From Chondrus crispus (taxonomy: Eukaryota; Rhodophyta; Florideophyceae; Gigartinales; Gigartinaceae), in NCBI RefSeq assembly GCF_000350225.1, contig NW_005179106.1, positions 62,001-126,000 on the forward strand: 64,000 nucleotides of DNA, written 5' to 3'. The translations under genes were made by a program, and so were the position numbers. Position 1 is the stretch's first letter. The number at the start of each line of letters is the position of its first letter. The notes beneath the pieces are model-generated. The model worked only from the letters and a program-made list of their open reading frames with translations, ran no database searches and was not told the DNA's origin. Of the stretch, positions 43,691-54,722 are shown in pieces.

Positions 43691-44491
43691 CACATGTAAC
43701 AGAAGAGTCTCTATCGACAACTACGATAGGCTGTGTGTATATGTGTGTATACTTGCTCCTTACTTTTTAGACCTCGGCAGTCTTTCATTGAAGAGATTCG
43801 CGAGCAGAAAGAAGTCGTTCATGCCTTCGCAAGCAAGTGCATGTGACACAAGGGCCTCTGGGAGGTCCAATTTTCTGCTGCCAACTTTCCCTGTTGCAAG
43901 CGACTTCTCTCACTGCTCCCTGCACGATCACACCTCCAGAACTGCGCCTGTCGAATTCGTCGTCTACGCAAACTGCTGTACCCTTGAAAGGGTACCTTCA
44001 GGTACCGTTGGGTACCGTACTTCTTCTACTGAAGACGCCTACGGCACCGCATGGCACCTCAGGACTGAGCACTGGTTTTGAAGACTGACTGTATATCTCC
44101 ACGTGGCCACATCGAGCCCAGTTGTTCGTTGCCCTGGTTCATTACAGTCACAAATGCTGTAAACTCCATGCAACGTGGACCCGGAATTCTATCCCTGTTT
44201 CGCAAAGACGTCACAGTTTCAGCACCTCTGCCAGCCACCCTCCTCATTTCACAAGGTGGAGCCCCGCCTGACCGACCCCTCCGCATTTGTTCTAAACTAT
44301 CCCCCACTGTTGCTCGCTCGTCCTTTTCCAACAAAGTCTCCACGCACAAGTCAAACAAATTCCCACCCCACAACTCTGACCTCCCCCTTTCTTCCCCCCA
44401 CCTTCCTCAACTGACCCGCATGCACACCACATCTGCATGTATCCCTCGCACATCCTCTTTTTCTAACCATTAACCCCCTTATTCTGTCGAG
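43691..44491 (+). promoter_or_regulatory. upstream region of the presenilin gene, pyrimidine-rich leader
   Basis: From about 44220 to the ATG at 44492 the plus strand is strongly C/T-rich and has few G. A similar pyrimidine-rich stretch stands before the ClpS-like gene (55070-55200). It probably represents promoter and 5' leader. Around 43978-44021 there is a cluster of GGTACC words, including the palindrome GTACCCTTGAAAGGGTAC. Confidence 0.35.
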
Positions 44492-46033
44492 ATGCCGACC
44501 TCAGGCCAGGACCAATACGACAGGTTCAGCCTTGGAATATCCCGCGTCCTAACTCCAGTCATGATATGCATGGCCCTCTCGGTCTGGTTTGTCCAGAGTC
44601 TAGGGGATCCCAAAAGCTGCAAGCGATTAGGAAACGGCCGCAAAATCGCCGCAATTGCTCTCTCTCCCGTTGATGATTCCAACTCATCCGAAAACGACTC
44701 GCAGTATTCCTCGCGCATGGCCGGTATCTTCATCGCCATCTTCATCGTTCTCATGGTCGTCTTCACTTTTTTGCTAGTCTGGCTGTATAAGACAGGTCGC
44801 TCCAAATATATTGTCGTCTGGCTAATGGTTGCCGTGTTCTTGATATTTGCATACGTTGGCGGATTGTATATATTTGACTTTTGCCGATCTCGTTGTATTA
44901 ACATGGATTGGATAACAATATGTCTCGCAGTTTGGAACTTTACAATAACTGGCCTTTTTGCCGTCTTTGGTGTCGTCCCTCGTGTCATCAACCAGGGCTA
45001 TCTCATCGTCATGTCATCCCTCATGGCCTACATCTTTCGTACCCTCCCATCCTGGGCAATCTGGACCATCCTTGCGGCCTTGGTCGTCTGGGATTTATTT
45101 GCCGTTCTTAACCCACGGGGACCTCTGAAAATGCTTGTTGAGGCAGCACGCGAGCGAGATGAGCCATTACCGGCTCTTGTCTACGATACCAATCCTATGG
45201 ATATTGGACGCGACGAATCTGCGCAACCTACCATTGTTTTGAATAGCAAGAAAAAAGCCAAACAAGCCAAACAATCGAAGCAGACAAATCAAACCGCACG
45301 AGAAAAGCCTCCTCGACGACGCATAGTCAACCGTCGGCAAAATGATGCAAGCAGTGCTAGCACTCAACAGCCTACCGAAACCACAAGTGAAACTGTTGAC
45401 GAATCTTCAAACCGAGGGCCCAGGGCCACTACGAACACAGACAGTCGCAACAACACTGATCGCCCCGCGACCAGTACTTCCATTGCCGTTTCACCCCCAG
45501 GCGACGCGGGCAAAAGGGAAGACGGCGCAAGCAGCAGCGGGAATGACGGTACGAATGGAACTGGGAACGACGCGAACGAGTTAATCAACGATTCCACACG
45601 TGAAAATCAGCGCACGCAGAGGTTTCGTTTTCTATTGAAGAGGGGAAGAGCCAATGTGACCGATGCTACAGCAGGGGATGGAAACGGACAGACAACAGCT
45701 ACAAGCCAAGAGCGCAATGCAGCTCAGGAAAATGAAACTGAAGAACTTAGACTCGGAACCATGGGGGCACATCTTAAACTTGGGCTGGGCGATTTTGTGT
45801 TTTATTCGATTCTGGTTTCCCAAGCTAGTCAATCCGGTGCTATGACGACGGTCGCAAGTTTTGTGGCTATTTTGGCCGGCCTCTGTGCAACATTGTTCCT
45901 GGTCACTATTTACAAAAAGGCACTGCCAGCTCTACCGATATCGATTTCCGTGGGGTTGTTGTTCTACTTTCTGACCAGATTTACTGTGCAACCTTTCATA
46001 GAGAACATGGTACCTGAGCTGTTGTTTTACTAA
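44492..46033 (+). CDS. presenilin, catalytic subunit of gamma-secretase
   Basis: The intronless reading frame encodes 513 residues. Presenilins are intramembrane aspartyl proteases that cleave type I membrane proteins within gamma-secretase (with nicastrin, APH-1 and PEN-2) in endomembranes. Nine membrane segments can be placed. TM6 carries the first catalytic Asp in VVWDLFAVLNPRGPLKMLVE (Asp201; animal proteins have YD). TM7 carries the second in LKLGLGDFVFYSILV (Asp434, the GxGD motif). The PALPIS motif (about 479-484) and VQPF near the C-terminus are intact. The TM6-TM7 loop (about 236-425) is long, polar and rich in Gln, Asn, Thr and Ser; in other species autoproteolysis occurs there. INQGYLIVMSSLMAYIF (TM5) is also strongly conserved. 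All key residues for activity are present. Confidence 0.96.
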   Translation: MPTSGQDQYDRFSLGISRVLTPVMICMALSVWFVQSLGDPKSCKRLGNGRKIAAIALSPVDDSNSSENDSQYSSRMAGIFIAIFIVLMVVFTFLLVWLYKTGRSKYIVVWLMVAVFLIFAYVGGLYIFDFCRSRCINMDWITICLAVWNFTITGLFAVFGVVPRVINQGYLIVMSSLMAYIFRTLPSWAIWTILAALVVWDLFAVLNPRGPLKMLVEAARERDEPLPALVYDTNPMDIGRDESAQPTIVLNSKKKAKQAKQSKQTNQTAREKPPRRRIVNRRQNDASSASTQQPTETTSETVDESSNRGPRATTNTDSRNNTDRPATSTSIAVSPPGDAGKREDGASSSGNDGTNGTGNDANELINDSTRENQRTQRFRFLLKRGRANVTDATAGDGNGQTTATSQERNAAQENETEELRLGTMGAHLKLGLGDFVFYSILVSQASQSGAMTTVASFVAILAGLCATLFLVTIYKKALPALPISISVGLLFYFLTRFTVQPFIENMVPELLFY

Positions 46034-46176
46034 GAAGGGCGAAAGTCAATAGAATATGAGGCGGAACAGGTGGGAGAATGTGGGGGAAGCATTCAGCAAA
46101 ACCTCGAATAGAGGCGTGGATGTAATAATGCAGCTCTCCTTAAATCTCCTGACCAAAATTGGCCAGGCGCAAGTTC

Positions 46177-46182
46177 AATAAA
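46177..46182 (+). terminator. candidate polyadenylation signal of the presenilin gene
   Basis: AATAAA lies about 145 bases after the presenilin stop codon and on the coding strand. Whether this organism uses the canonical hexamer is not known from the window. Confidence 0.4.
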
Positions 46183-46901
46183 CCTGAAGTTTTAACTGCG
46201 GAGTGTTCGTTGTGAAAAATGGTTCGAGAGGTATTCGAAGAGTTCGTCCTGGTTGGCGACATGGAGTAGTTAGGAACAGTAGCATGTCCTCATCGAAAGT
46301 AAAGCATGAAATACCTATGTTAACCCGTGCCTATGATGATGAATTCGCTGACAAGTGAATCGAGAGATGCGCAGCACTCATGGGATGGAAAACACGCTCT
46401 TTTTGTCCATGACAGCTTATGTCTCTTGTGACATGTTGTGTTGAGGTGAACCACATCGCTAACAATGTCAGCAACTGTCTATGTACTGTGCCTATCACGA
46501 TCGTATTGCGCCCGGATTGCCAATAATACTGGGACCACAAGCTAATGGCAGAGCACGATTACGACTCTCAATGTTGGACTCGCACTCCCGCAACCCTCGT
46601 GATTGTAGCATTTGTCCAGCACAAGATCATCTGCAGAAGGCGAACATTACTGTAGTAAGTAGTTCCACCTTTCCCGTGTATACGGGATGCAAGACATGTC
46701 ATAGATTAGTCGATTCTTCTCGACGATATTTTATTTTATACATCGCGGCGAAAACCCGCGTCAACATGCTCATTTTCGAAACTTAAACGGCATGGAATAT
46801 CGAAATCTACGGTACTTCCTCGTCAGCAATGAGTCCACGAGCTTGTCTCATATCTGATCGAGCTGGGCCTGCGGTATTCACCTATTCCAGCGCCCGAGGA
46901 A
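46183..46901. other. intergenic between convergent genes, nothing recognised
   Basis: About 700 bases separate the presenilin gene (+) from the deacetylase-like gene (-). No further feature is seen. Confidence 0.5.
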
Positions 46902-48692
46902 TTACGTGCGTGTTAGTTTCACTACGGTATCAGAAGGCAATAAAAGTTGTTCCCCAACCATGAATGCCTTCCCGTGCAGTTGCATTAAAGGAGAGCCGGA
47001 ATTTTCCCTACTCAGCCCTTCCATGCCGGCACTTAGAACAGTCGAGAGCACGTGACCACCCCGCCATGACGGACTCTGCGGATACAAATCTCGCAAATCT
47101 GGAACACCTAAGTTAATGGGTTTTGTCCCGTAATTTCTGAGGACAATAGAGTCAGACCATATTTCTTGACTCCAACCCCGCTTTCGAATTTGATGAAGTT
47201 CGGAACCAGTTAAGAATACCGTGCGAGGTCGCGACTCCCGAACAGTACGCACGGCCTTTTCCATACACAGCATATGTTCAGAGTAGATCTCGTCAGAGTA
47301 TGTGCTACTCATAGCATTTTGGGCATGCCACATTAGTGACAAAAACCGTTCATGGTTTCCCGGAATGCCATTGTGATATGGGGGATGATGCTTGCGGAAC
47401 AAGTCAATTGCGGACAGGAAATCGTACCAACGATTCGCCAGGGATTTCTCAACCGGAACACTGAGAAGACCCATGATGTCGTTGATGGCCTTGTCGCAAT
47501 TAAAACCGGTATAGAAGACATCAAATCGAAATCGATCGTGCATGCTCAGCGCTGGGTCGTGCTGCACATAGTCCTCCTGATCTTCAGCGAGCTCGGCGCC
47601 AACAAATGATAAATCTACTGCTACGTCCGTCAGCCAACTGCTCCATGTGTTGTGAGGTGAAGAAATCAAGGCGGGTCTGTAACCCCAAAAAGCCGAAAAA
47701 GCATTGATTCCTTCTTCCAACCAGGTCTTCAGTTCAGCCTTGTTAGAGAAGCCATTGAATTCTGAGCGGAGTTGTGTGGTATCTGTCGCACAAACGAGAT
47801 TGTTCTTGAAGCATTCTTGAGTCTTGCTGTCCGTTCGCAGAAGTTTCAACCATTTTGAAACGCTAAAATGGGAACGGCCATGATACTCAGGATGCCACAA
47901 GCCCTTCTTCCATAATGATAAATACCTTTCTCTCAAATCGCCCCTGTGATAGGGGGCTTGATCTAGGCCTGTAGGGCCCGCATCACTCAAGAACTGCTCC
48001 TTGTACACGCAGGAGTCAAATTGGTCTGATACCTTGGTCGGATGTAACAGTGGATCCAGAGATCCTCTCATCGCAGCAACTGTCGAAAAAGCGCTTGCAG
48101 ATGAGGAAGAGAATGCTCTGGTAGTTCTATCAGAATGTTCGCTGGGATTCGAAAATAAATCACCTGGGCGGTTCAGACTGGCTATTCCGTCGGTATCGGC
48201 GACGGTGGCATCGAAAGAACGACTCGACGGCTTGACGTCACATCCAGCAGCGCGCATTGCACCGAAATCAGGACCACCAACGATCCAGTGGGGCGTTAGG
48301 ACTGCCTTCTGCTCAAAAGAAGTATTGAAATTGAGGCGGGTGAGTGCGTTCTCAAGGTTGCGAAGATCTTGATCGGTCTCAACGGTAGCGCTGCGATACC
48401 AGTAGTCGTTTCGAATAATAAGGTCTGAATGATTGGCCATAAACTTGTGTGTGGGAAACAGCGGGACAGAGTCTGTCCACCTGCCAAAGTCGTCGACGGA
48501 GAGCACGACAAATGATCTGTCTGAGACGAGGCTAGGTGGTGCTGCGCCAAGACTGAAGCCTTGCCATGGGACAAGTATTCGCAGACCAAATGCCAAAATG
48601 GACAAGAGACCAGCAAATGCAACGGTGTTGAGGAGGAACGAGCGAACACTCATAGGGAGGAACCCGCGCTTGTACACGAGACGGAAGACCAT
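46902..48692 (-). CDS. membrane-anchored polysaccharide-deacetylase-like protein
   Basis: The protein has 596 residues and starts at ATG 48692. A single membrane segment (about 18-42, VRSFLLNTVAFAGLLSILAFGL) after a short basic N-terminus indicates a type II protein with a lumenal or extracellular body. The body resembles the NodB-type beta/alpha barrel: a strand ending in VVLSVDDFGRW with paired Asp, a LTPHWIVGGPDF segment, HPEYHGRSH with several His, and GYRPALISSPHNTW, which matches in style the arginine/proline barrel motif. Such proteins remove acetyl groups from polysaccharides or are glycosidase relatives. The family match is by motif only, so substrate and activity are open; a cell-wall or Golgi glycan role is inferred. 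No intron is needed. Confidence 0.5.
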   Translation of the reverse strand: MVFRLVYKRGFLPMSVRSFLLNTVAFAGLLSILAFGLRILVPWQGFSLGAAPPSLVSDRSFVVLSVDDFGRWTDSVPLFPTHKFMANHSDLIIRNDYWYRSATVETDQDLRNLENALTRLNFNTSFEQKAVLTPHWIVGGPDFGAMRAAGCDVKPSSRSFDATVADTDGIASLNRPGDLFSNPSEHSDRTTRAFSSSSASAFSTVAAMRGSLDPLLHPTKVSDQFDSCVYKEQFLSDAGPTGLDQAPYHRGDLRERYLSLWKKGLWHPEYHGRSHFSVSKWLKLLRTDSKTQECFKNNLVCATDTTQLRSEFNGFSNKAELKTWLEEGINAFSAFWGYRPALISSPHNTWSSWLTDVAVDLSFVGAELAEDQEDYVQHDPALSMHDRFRFDVFYTGFNCDKAINDIMGLLSVPVEKSLANRWYDFLSAIDLFRKHHPPYHNGIPGNHERFLSLMWHAQNAMSSTYSDEIYSEHMLCMEKAVRTVRESRPRTVFLTGSELHQIRKRGWSQEIWSDSIVLRNYGTKPINLGVPDLRDLYPQSPSWRGGHVLSTVLSAGMEGLSRENSGSPLMQLHGKAFMVGEQLLLPSDTVVKLTRT

Positions 48693-48912
48693 AGCAGCAG
48701 GAGATGATAGAGAATGTACGAGGAAATAGCGACAAGGGGTGCCAGTTACACGAAAAAATGTGATGGTCCAGGCGGCACAGTGGGCTGAGAAGTGGTCTGG
48801 CCGACTCCCCTCCCCACGCTAGGATGAGACAGGAAGACAGGGAAGAAATTAGAGTTCAGAGGATGTTAAAATGGAATGGAAGGAATTTGTGTAAGCGTAG
48901 GAGGCTTCCGAT

Positions 48913-49512
48913 NNNNNNNNNNNNNNNNNNNNNNNNNNNNNNNNNNNNNNNNNNNNNNNNNNNNNNNNNNNNNNNNNNNNNNNNNNNNNNNNNNNNNNNN
49001 NNNNNNNNNNNNNNNNNNNNNNNNNNNNNNNNNNNNNNNNNNNNNNNNNNNNNNNNNNNNNNNNNNNNNNNNNNNNNNNNNNNNNNNNNNNNNNNNNNNN
49101 NNNNNNNNNNNNNNNNNNNNNNNNNNNNNNNNNNNNNNNNNNNNNNNNNNNNNNNNNNNNNNNNNNNNNNNNNNNNNNNNNNNNNNNNNNNNNNNNNNNN
49201 NNNNNNNNNNNNNNNNNNNNNNNNNNNNNNNNNNNNNNNNNNNNNNNNNNNNNNNNNNNNNNNNNNNNNNNNNNNNNNNNNNNNNNNNNNNNNNNNNNNN
49301 NNNNNNNNNNNNNNNNNNNNNNNNNNNNNNNNNNNNNNNNNNNNNNNNNNNNNNNNNNNNNNNNNNNNNNNNNNNNNNNNNNNNNNNNNNNNNNNNNNNN
49401 NNNNNNNNNNNNNNNNNNNNNNNNNNNNNNNNNNNNNNNNNNNNNNNNNNNNNNNNNNNNNNNNNNNNNNNNNNNNNNNNNNNNNNNNNNNNNNNNNNNN
49501 NNNNNNNNNNNN
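48913..49512. other. assembly gap, 600 N
   Basis: The run is exactly 600 N, so the size was probably assigned or estimated by the assembler. Both flanks are low-complexity (purine/G-rich on the right, 49513-49600). Confidence 0.99.
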
Positions 49513-51308
49513 AGGGGGACTGGGCAAAGTGCCGAGGTGGGTTGGGGCGGGGGGGGGGAGAGGGGGGCAAAGTGTTCCGTTGGGAAGTGGAAAAGGGGTT
49601 GGAAATACTGTAGTTTCGGGGAGCCATGCAGGTGGTGGGCGGGTGGTGTGGAGCGAAAGCAGGACGGTGGGAGGGTAGATCGCACCAATTGCGCTTCGCG
49701 AAAGCCGCCCCGGCCGGCTCTCGTCGCTGCCTTGCACGGCTGGACACCGCGGCCGCGCTCCGGGAATGCCACGCTCATTGCTGCAACAACGCACCATCGC
49801 CAGCCCCACCGTTGCCGCCTTTTTGGCACCTCTACAACAATGACCTACCCCGATAAACGTCACGTCACGCCCCTGCTTTTTCCCGTTACATTTCGCATTT
49901 AAAACCTTTCCACCCCTGTCCCTACCCCCTTGTTTTTTCACTTCACGACAACAAGTCCCCAACCTCTAAACTGCCGACAACACTTGAACAACCACATTGC
50001 ATTGTTCTTTCAACTTTTGTTTACAACGTCATCGTCCATGACTATTGCCTTCTCGTTCTCTCATTCCCGATCGGGCAAACTTTTCTCCTTCTCCCCATCT
50101 TGGCTTTACTCCATCCCATCTCACCTTCGGTCGAACATACCCAACCTCTGTGTCAACTTCTTTCGGATGCAATGAAGTAACAATAGTTGTCCCTTGCATT
50201 GCTCATCATTCTGTTACGTCGGCCCTGCACTTCACTTGCTTTCTTCTTCACTCTACCGACTGCCTCCTCTTTCTTTCCTTAAATTCACTCTAAATTCCAC
50301 AGCCATCACACCGTAGACTTACCCAAAACTCAGGCTCGCACTCCCACTCTGCTAACAATATTGGTGCTGTAGGACAATTTGCCTTTGTCCTTCCTGCTAG
50401 ATGTGGAGGCGTCTGTCTCTTGTGACATCCCACTGTGATCTCACCCACTCCCATGCTTCCACCTTGTCACCCACGCGTCTCTCGTGGATCTCAAGTGTTT
50501 TCTCACTCTGAGACACGCTCCCTTTCATATAAATAACCTTTCGTAACAAGCTACGCTCCAGATACTGCCCGAACCAAAATACCTCTCACCCTGCACGCAC
50601 AGTAAATCGTATGACCGACAACATACGCCTCATTTCATTCATTCAGGACAGCCCCATCGTCCTCGTTCGATCCTCTAACACGCTTGCCACACCTCTCATA
50701 CAGCAGTACAGTAATACGTCAGTGCTGAATGAAAGATTTGATGGACTCAAACGTCAAAGAATCACAATTATACGAACAGGACACCAAATACAGCACCACT
50801 CACCCCTCGACTGTGACTTTCATACTACAGGGTACTGCACATCCAAACGTACTTATTAAAAACGAGACTACCTGCTTTCCATGTGCGCTGCTCCGTCATT
50901 TTTACTTCATTCCACAGGATTGAAACATCACGTGAAACGATAGTATTTCATCAAACTGCGGACTCAATGCAATTCATGCATTGCTGCTATCTACAGTATG
51001 TGAGCAAGAAAACTAACCATGCCACCTTCTCCTATTCCTCCTCCTCGCGTCCTGTCCACTCCATATCAATTTGGTCGAGGAAGAATGCGCTGCTAAACAC
51101 GGACGCTAAGGCTTTGCCAACCAAAAATGAGTGCCATTGGACCTTTCCACTAGACTTCCATTTTTTTCATTTACCATGCCCCGCCGAGGAGAGCGGCTTT
51201 GTCATTGAAACAGCTCAATCAGTTTATTCCAGAAACCGTAAACAACGATAAATATTGATAAAAAAGGCGTCGACAGTACAGTACCCGTATCTAAACAAGG
51301 TAGCTGTC
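49513..51308. other. gene-poor DNA, pyrimidine-rich part at 49800-50560
   Basis: A G-rich flank of the gap is followed by about 750 bases that are strongly C/T-rich on the plus strand, then AT-richer DNA. No supported gene is present; the pyrimidine bias resembles the leaders upstream of presenilin and ClpS and might mark a promoter whose gene I cannot see. Confidence 0.45.
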
Positions 51309-51663
51309 ATTGGTTGTTTTGAACTCAGTAGTCATAATGGCAGATACTTATTTGCTGATACTGTAGCATCCATCATATGTCAGATGCATATCTTTTGGGA
51401 TATATCATACCTCATACAAATTCTCCGTCACAGCAATGAAAACTCAGCTCGTTCTACAGAATACCCTGCCAGCAGGGTATTCAAGTGGCACCACTTGATG
51501 TCAACGTTTTCAACAGCACCAAAGCAACACTACACTGCAGCATGGCGTTCTTTAATTGGTTGTTTGAACCCAGTGTGCATAATGCTAGACACTAATTTGC
51601 TGATAACATCCATCATGGCAAAGTCCGATGCCTGTGTATGGCTGTTGTATCACATCATACAAA
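51309..51663. repeat. imperfect direct repeat of about 110 bp
   Basis: 51309-51420 and 51555-51663 align from ATTGGTTGTTT to CATACAAA with scattered substitutions and a 6-base insert (CTGTAG) in the first copy. The copies are 246 bp apart and non-coding. They may be remnants of a small dispersed repeat. Confidence 0.75.
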
Positions 51664-51683
51664 ACACAGTGCTATGCACTACT

Positions 51684-51801
51684 GTAGTATCCTACTGTTG
51701 CAGTAAGGTACTGTACCTATCAAAATCTGCCATTACAGTGTACATTACAGTACTACTAGAGTATACAGTAGTAGTACTAGAGTACCTCCGTAGGATACTA
51801 C
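51684..51801. repeat. foldback cluster rich in TACTGTA/CAGTACT words
   Basis: GTAGTATCCTAC at 51684-51695 is exactly complementary to 51790-51801. Between them lie nested shorter inverted repeats, such as AGTACTAC with GTAGTACT. The whole could fold into a branched hairpin. Confidence 0.8.
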
Positions 51802-52361
51802 TGTAATGCCGCGGAACGGCACGTGGCAACGTGTACAACCGGACTGCGATCCGGAAGGGGGATGCGCGCGACCATGATAGGGAACCGAAACGCGAGTCCG
51901 ACGGAAGAGGCGGACGTGGGGGTGTAGTCGACGCCACCGGAGCGTGGCGAAAGGAAAGGGGAGAAAGGGTGTTGTCAGGCGGGGCAGAGGGGGACAGGGA
52001 CGAAGGAGGGGTAGGCGGGGGAGACAGGGAAAGAGAGCTTCTCTTACTCTCTCTTAAGAGCATCTCTTAGGCAGGAGAGAATACTTTAGGGCCACTCCCC
52101 AGAGGATAGGGCACGGGAAGGCAGCGAACAGTCGGGAAATAAAGAATTTGGGTGGATGCCCTCATTGAGCTGGTCGCGGGTGCTGCAACAGTACTATGCT
52201 GTAAGCACATTATATTCAATACAGTGTGAAAAACAGATTACAGTAGCCCGCCTGAAACAAAGGATTGGACCACCTGTCATCATCGTCGCGACCAACTGCT
52301 TCGTTTTTCTTCTAATCCGCCATGTTTTTGAGTGGTGCAGTGCAATCACGTCGTACAAATA
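51802..52361. other. no gene recognised
   Basis: A purine-rich stretch (about 51840-52060) without coding resemblance, then AT-rich DNA. Confidence 0.5.
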
Positions 52362-52399
52362 GTTTCAGGAGGCGCCCATTATTGGGCGCCTCCTGAAAC
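52362..52399. repeat. perfect hairpin, 17-bp arms, 4-base loop
   Basis: GTTTCAGGAGGCGCCCA (52362-52378) is exactly complementary to 52383-52399, loop TTAT. Confidence 0.95.
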
Positions 52400-52554
52400 C
52401 CCGAATACGCAATACGTGGTCCTGAACGCCACCGGAAATTCAAAATGTGGAAAAGTCCTGCGTGCACCGTACGGTAACCGGTTACCTTGCCACTGAATTC
52501 GATAACCATGAATGCCTAGTGTGTCACCTCGCAGGATACTCATATCTGAACCGT

Positions 52555-52621
52555 ACACCGCTTTGCGTAGTACTGACAGTACTACGCAAAGCGGTGTGGT
52601 ATGGATATCAATATCCATACC
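52555..52621. repeat. two adjacent perfect hairpins (20-bp and 11-bp arms)
   Basis: The first has arms 52555-52574 and 52578-52597 with a 3-base loop (half-site ACACCGCTTTGCGTAGTACT). The second, from 52598, has arms GGTATGGATAT and its complement with a 2-base loop. Confidence 0.93.
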
Positions 52622-52654
52622 CATATTGATGGCTGGCGGCTCTTTGTAATTATA

Positions 52655-52819
52655 GTGTCGCAGGTGAAGGGGGGGAAGATGAAGGATGTGGACATGTCCC
52701 GCAGCTTGTACGATGTGTCCCGTTTGTGTCGCAGGTGAAGAGGGGCAAGATGAAGACCCGAGATGGGTCAGATGAAGGATGTGGACATGTTCCACGGCTT
52801 TTATACGATGCGTCCCGTT
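52655..52819. repeat. tandem duplication, units of 70 and 95 bp
   Basis: Units 52655-52724 and 52725-52819 both start GTGTCGCAGGTGAAG and end GTCCCGTTT. The second contains an extra 25 or so bases in which ATGAAG is repeated. It is non-coding. Confidence 0.85.
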
Positions 52820-52990
52820 TGCGGTTCTGCGCAAATACAGCACCCTACTGTAATTACATCTTCGGTGTAGTGATTATTGTGTCATTATGGTAACTGTTTG
52901 TTATAAATAGAGGCGAGATGGCATATCACGAGCAGGATTTGGTCATTGGTTTGCTGGCCTCGCGCGGGGCATGCGCCCCCAAGGTGCGCC

Positions 52991-53088
52991 CCCGACAGTG
53001 TCCCCCCACACTGTCGGGTCTTAGCTCTGTTGTAAATAGACAGTGTGGGGAAGGTCTTAGCTCTGTTGTACACACAGTGTGGGGAGGG
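52991..53088. repeat. hairpin plus two 36-bp tandem units
   Basis: CCCGACAGTGT (52991-53001) pairs with 53008-53018 across a C6 loop. Directly after it a unit beginning GGTCTTAGCTCTGTTGTA and ending in CAGTGTGGGG occurs twice (53017-53052, 53053-53088). The end of each unit repeats the CAGTGT core of the hairpin. Confidence 0.85.
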
Positions 53089-53731
53089 GGCAGGCAGATA
53101 AATAGTCTTCTGCTATAGGTGAGTCCGGACGACGGTTATAAAAGCTTTGGCATTTCACAGCAATGTGGCCAAATTTTAAATCCAAAACTGTATTGGTATC
53201 AAAAGAAACCCCAGATACAACGTAGTCTCACTTGTGCTTCAAACGGCCCAGTTCAGGCTGTGTCATAATGGCGAATCCTCCGGCTGTACAAGTACTGCAA
53301 TTAATATATCACGCTGTAGCACGAATTGATTGTGGTGTACAGTACCAACAAACACAAAACCAGTCAAATTTTCAGTCTTTTTTGGGCTTCCAACGTCCAG
53401 AGGTTTGTTTCGTGCAGTCTTCCGTTGTTGCGTCGCATCTTTTTCTTGTTGTCAACAATTTACATATGTATGACTGTATACAGCCGACGGGCGTACAGTC
53501 ACTGACTTCAGTACTGTACGCCTAATAGGCACCTCGCAAAGAAAAATGAAAAAGGCACCTGGATAAGTGTTGTGGAAAGAGACGCCTTGTTGCCGTTGTC
53601 CAAATAGTCACGTTACAGAGGCATAGCCAATACTGCCGGAGTGGATGTTTAGAGAAATGTCGACGTAGCAATATGAACGGGGATATCATTTTCTATTCTT
53701 GATTCGAGATTTTTCTATTAAGATGTGACCA
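53089..53731. other. no gene recognised
   Basis: AT-rich DNA without supported coding sequence or clear repeats. Confidence 0.5.
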
Positions 53732-54214
53732 TGTAAAGGGGGGTTGCTGGTGTTGTCGGACAGTGACAAAAAAATCGGACATGCAAAATATTTTGAAAAA
53801 TATCTCCGACACGGGCCAAGGAGCACCGCCGCGCGTAACGGCGCCAGATAGTGCGCCGTATATCAGAACGACGTGGTTGAAATTAAAGAAAAAATATCTC
53901 AATCGATTGCTTACGGCTTTCTACGTATAAGTGTGCAACAACCCAAAAATACAAAATAGGCGGACTTTTCTATTTTTTATTTATTTGCTTGGATGTCCGA
54001 TCTTAGTGCTCGGTTGAGGTGCAAAAGTGTCCGCGCGCTTCAATCTCACTCCTCTTCTGTGTCCGTGGTTGTTTTCGCCAAGTCCCAGTGGACGACAGGC
54101 TGAGAGTGTCCCCGTCGCAAAACATAAAAAATGGTGATTGCTTGACAATTACAAGTACTTTTTCCTTTTAATATTGAGGTTTTTGTCCGACGTCTCCAGC
54201 ACCCCCCCTTTACA
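53732..54214. mobile_element. 483-bp MITE-like element with about 30-bp imperfect inverted ends
   Basis: The left end TGTAAAGGGGGGTTGCTGG, then GTCGGACA after a few bases, is matched in reverse complement by the right end (TGTCCGAC ... CCAGCACCCCCCCTTTACA). Between them lies AT-rich DNA with no coding capacity. No convincing target duplication flanks it, so the superfamily is open. Confidence 0.75.
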
Positions 54215-54664
54215 GTATGATAACGAAAAAAGCACACTCTTGTGCTGTAATTATATACTCCGAAACAGAAGTTTACATTATTTTTCGGGCATTTCCAATT
54301 CGAAAATATATTCTCAAGTAATCCGAAAAGAATTATTTTTTGTGCAGATAGAACGATGCCTCCCTTTACTCTCAGGATTTCCTGCCCTACACTAGCATAA
54401 GATCAGTGGCTTCATTCCGTCGTCCATGAGCCACTCTGTGTGTATGTTGGGCTACCGTACGTGTGTACGTGTATGGCTATCATCACATTTTTCAATCTTT
54501 CTTGCGCCTCCCGAGCTGGAAGTAGGGAAAATATTCTTGTACAGTATAGAGGTTATTTACGTAGAGATATCACCCTCAATGACATGTCAGGACCTCAATG
54601 AACGTTATTTCACGCACGTACTTGGAACGTCTTCGAGAGGTGTTGGTGTGACTGCCAGCAGTGG
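54215..54664. other. no gene recognised
   Basis: No supported gene or repeat. Confidence 0.5.
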
Positions 54665-54722
54665 CCCAACTTGTCTTTTCGAGCTGTGTTGACACAGCTA
54701 CTGTACGAAAAGACAAGTTGGG
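54665..54722. repeat. nested hairpin, 17-bp perfect outer arms
   Basis: CCCAACTTGTCTTTTCG (54665-54681) is exactly complementary to 54706-54722. Inside is a second stem (AGCTGTGT with its complement). Confidence 0.95.

Noticed and set aside
48824-49962. Long frames spanning the N gap on both strands
   Set aside because: They are open only because N cannot encode a stop; the flanking residues are low-complexity.
51255-51806. 183-codon plus-strand frame
   Set aside because: It spans the imperfect direct repeat and foldback cluster, has no family resemblance and no protein-like composition.
52655-53088. CRISPR-like array
   Set aside because: Only two units of each repeat, unequal in length, with no spacers and in a eukaryotic genome.
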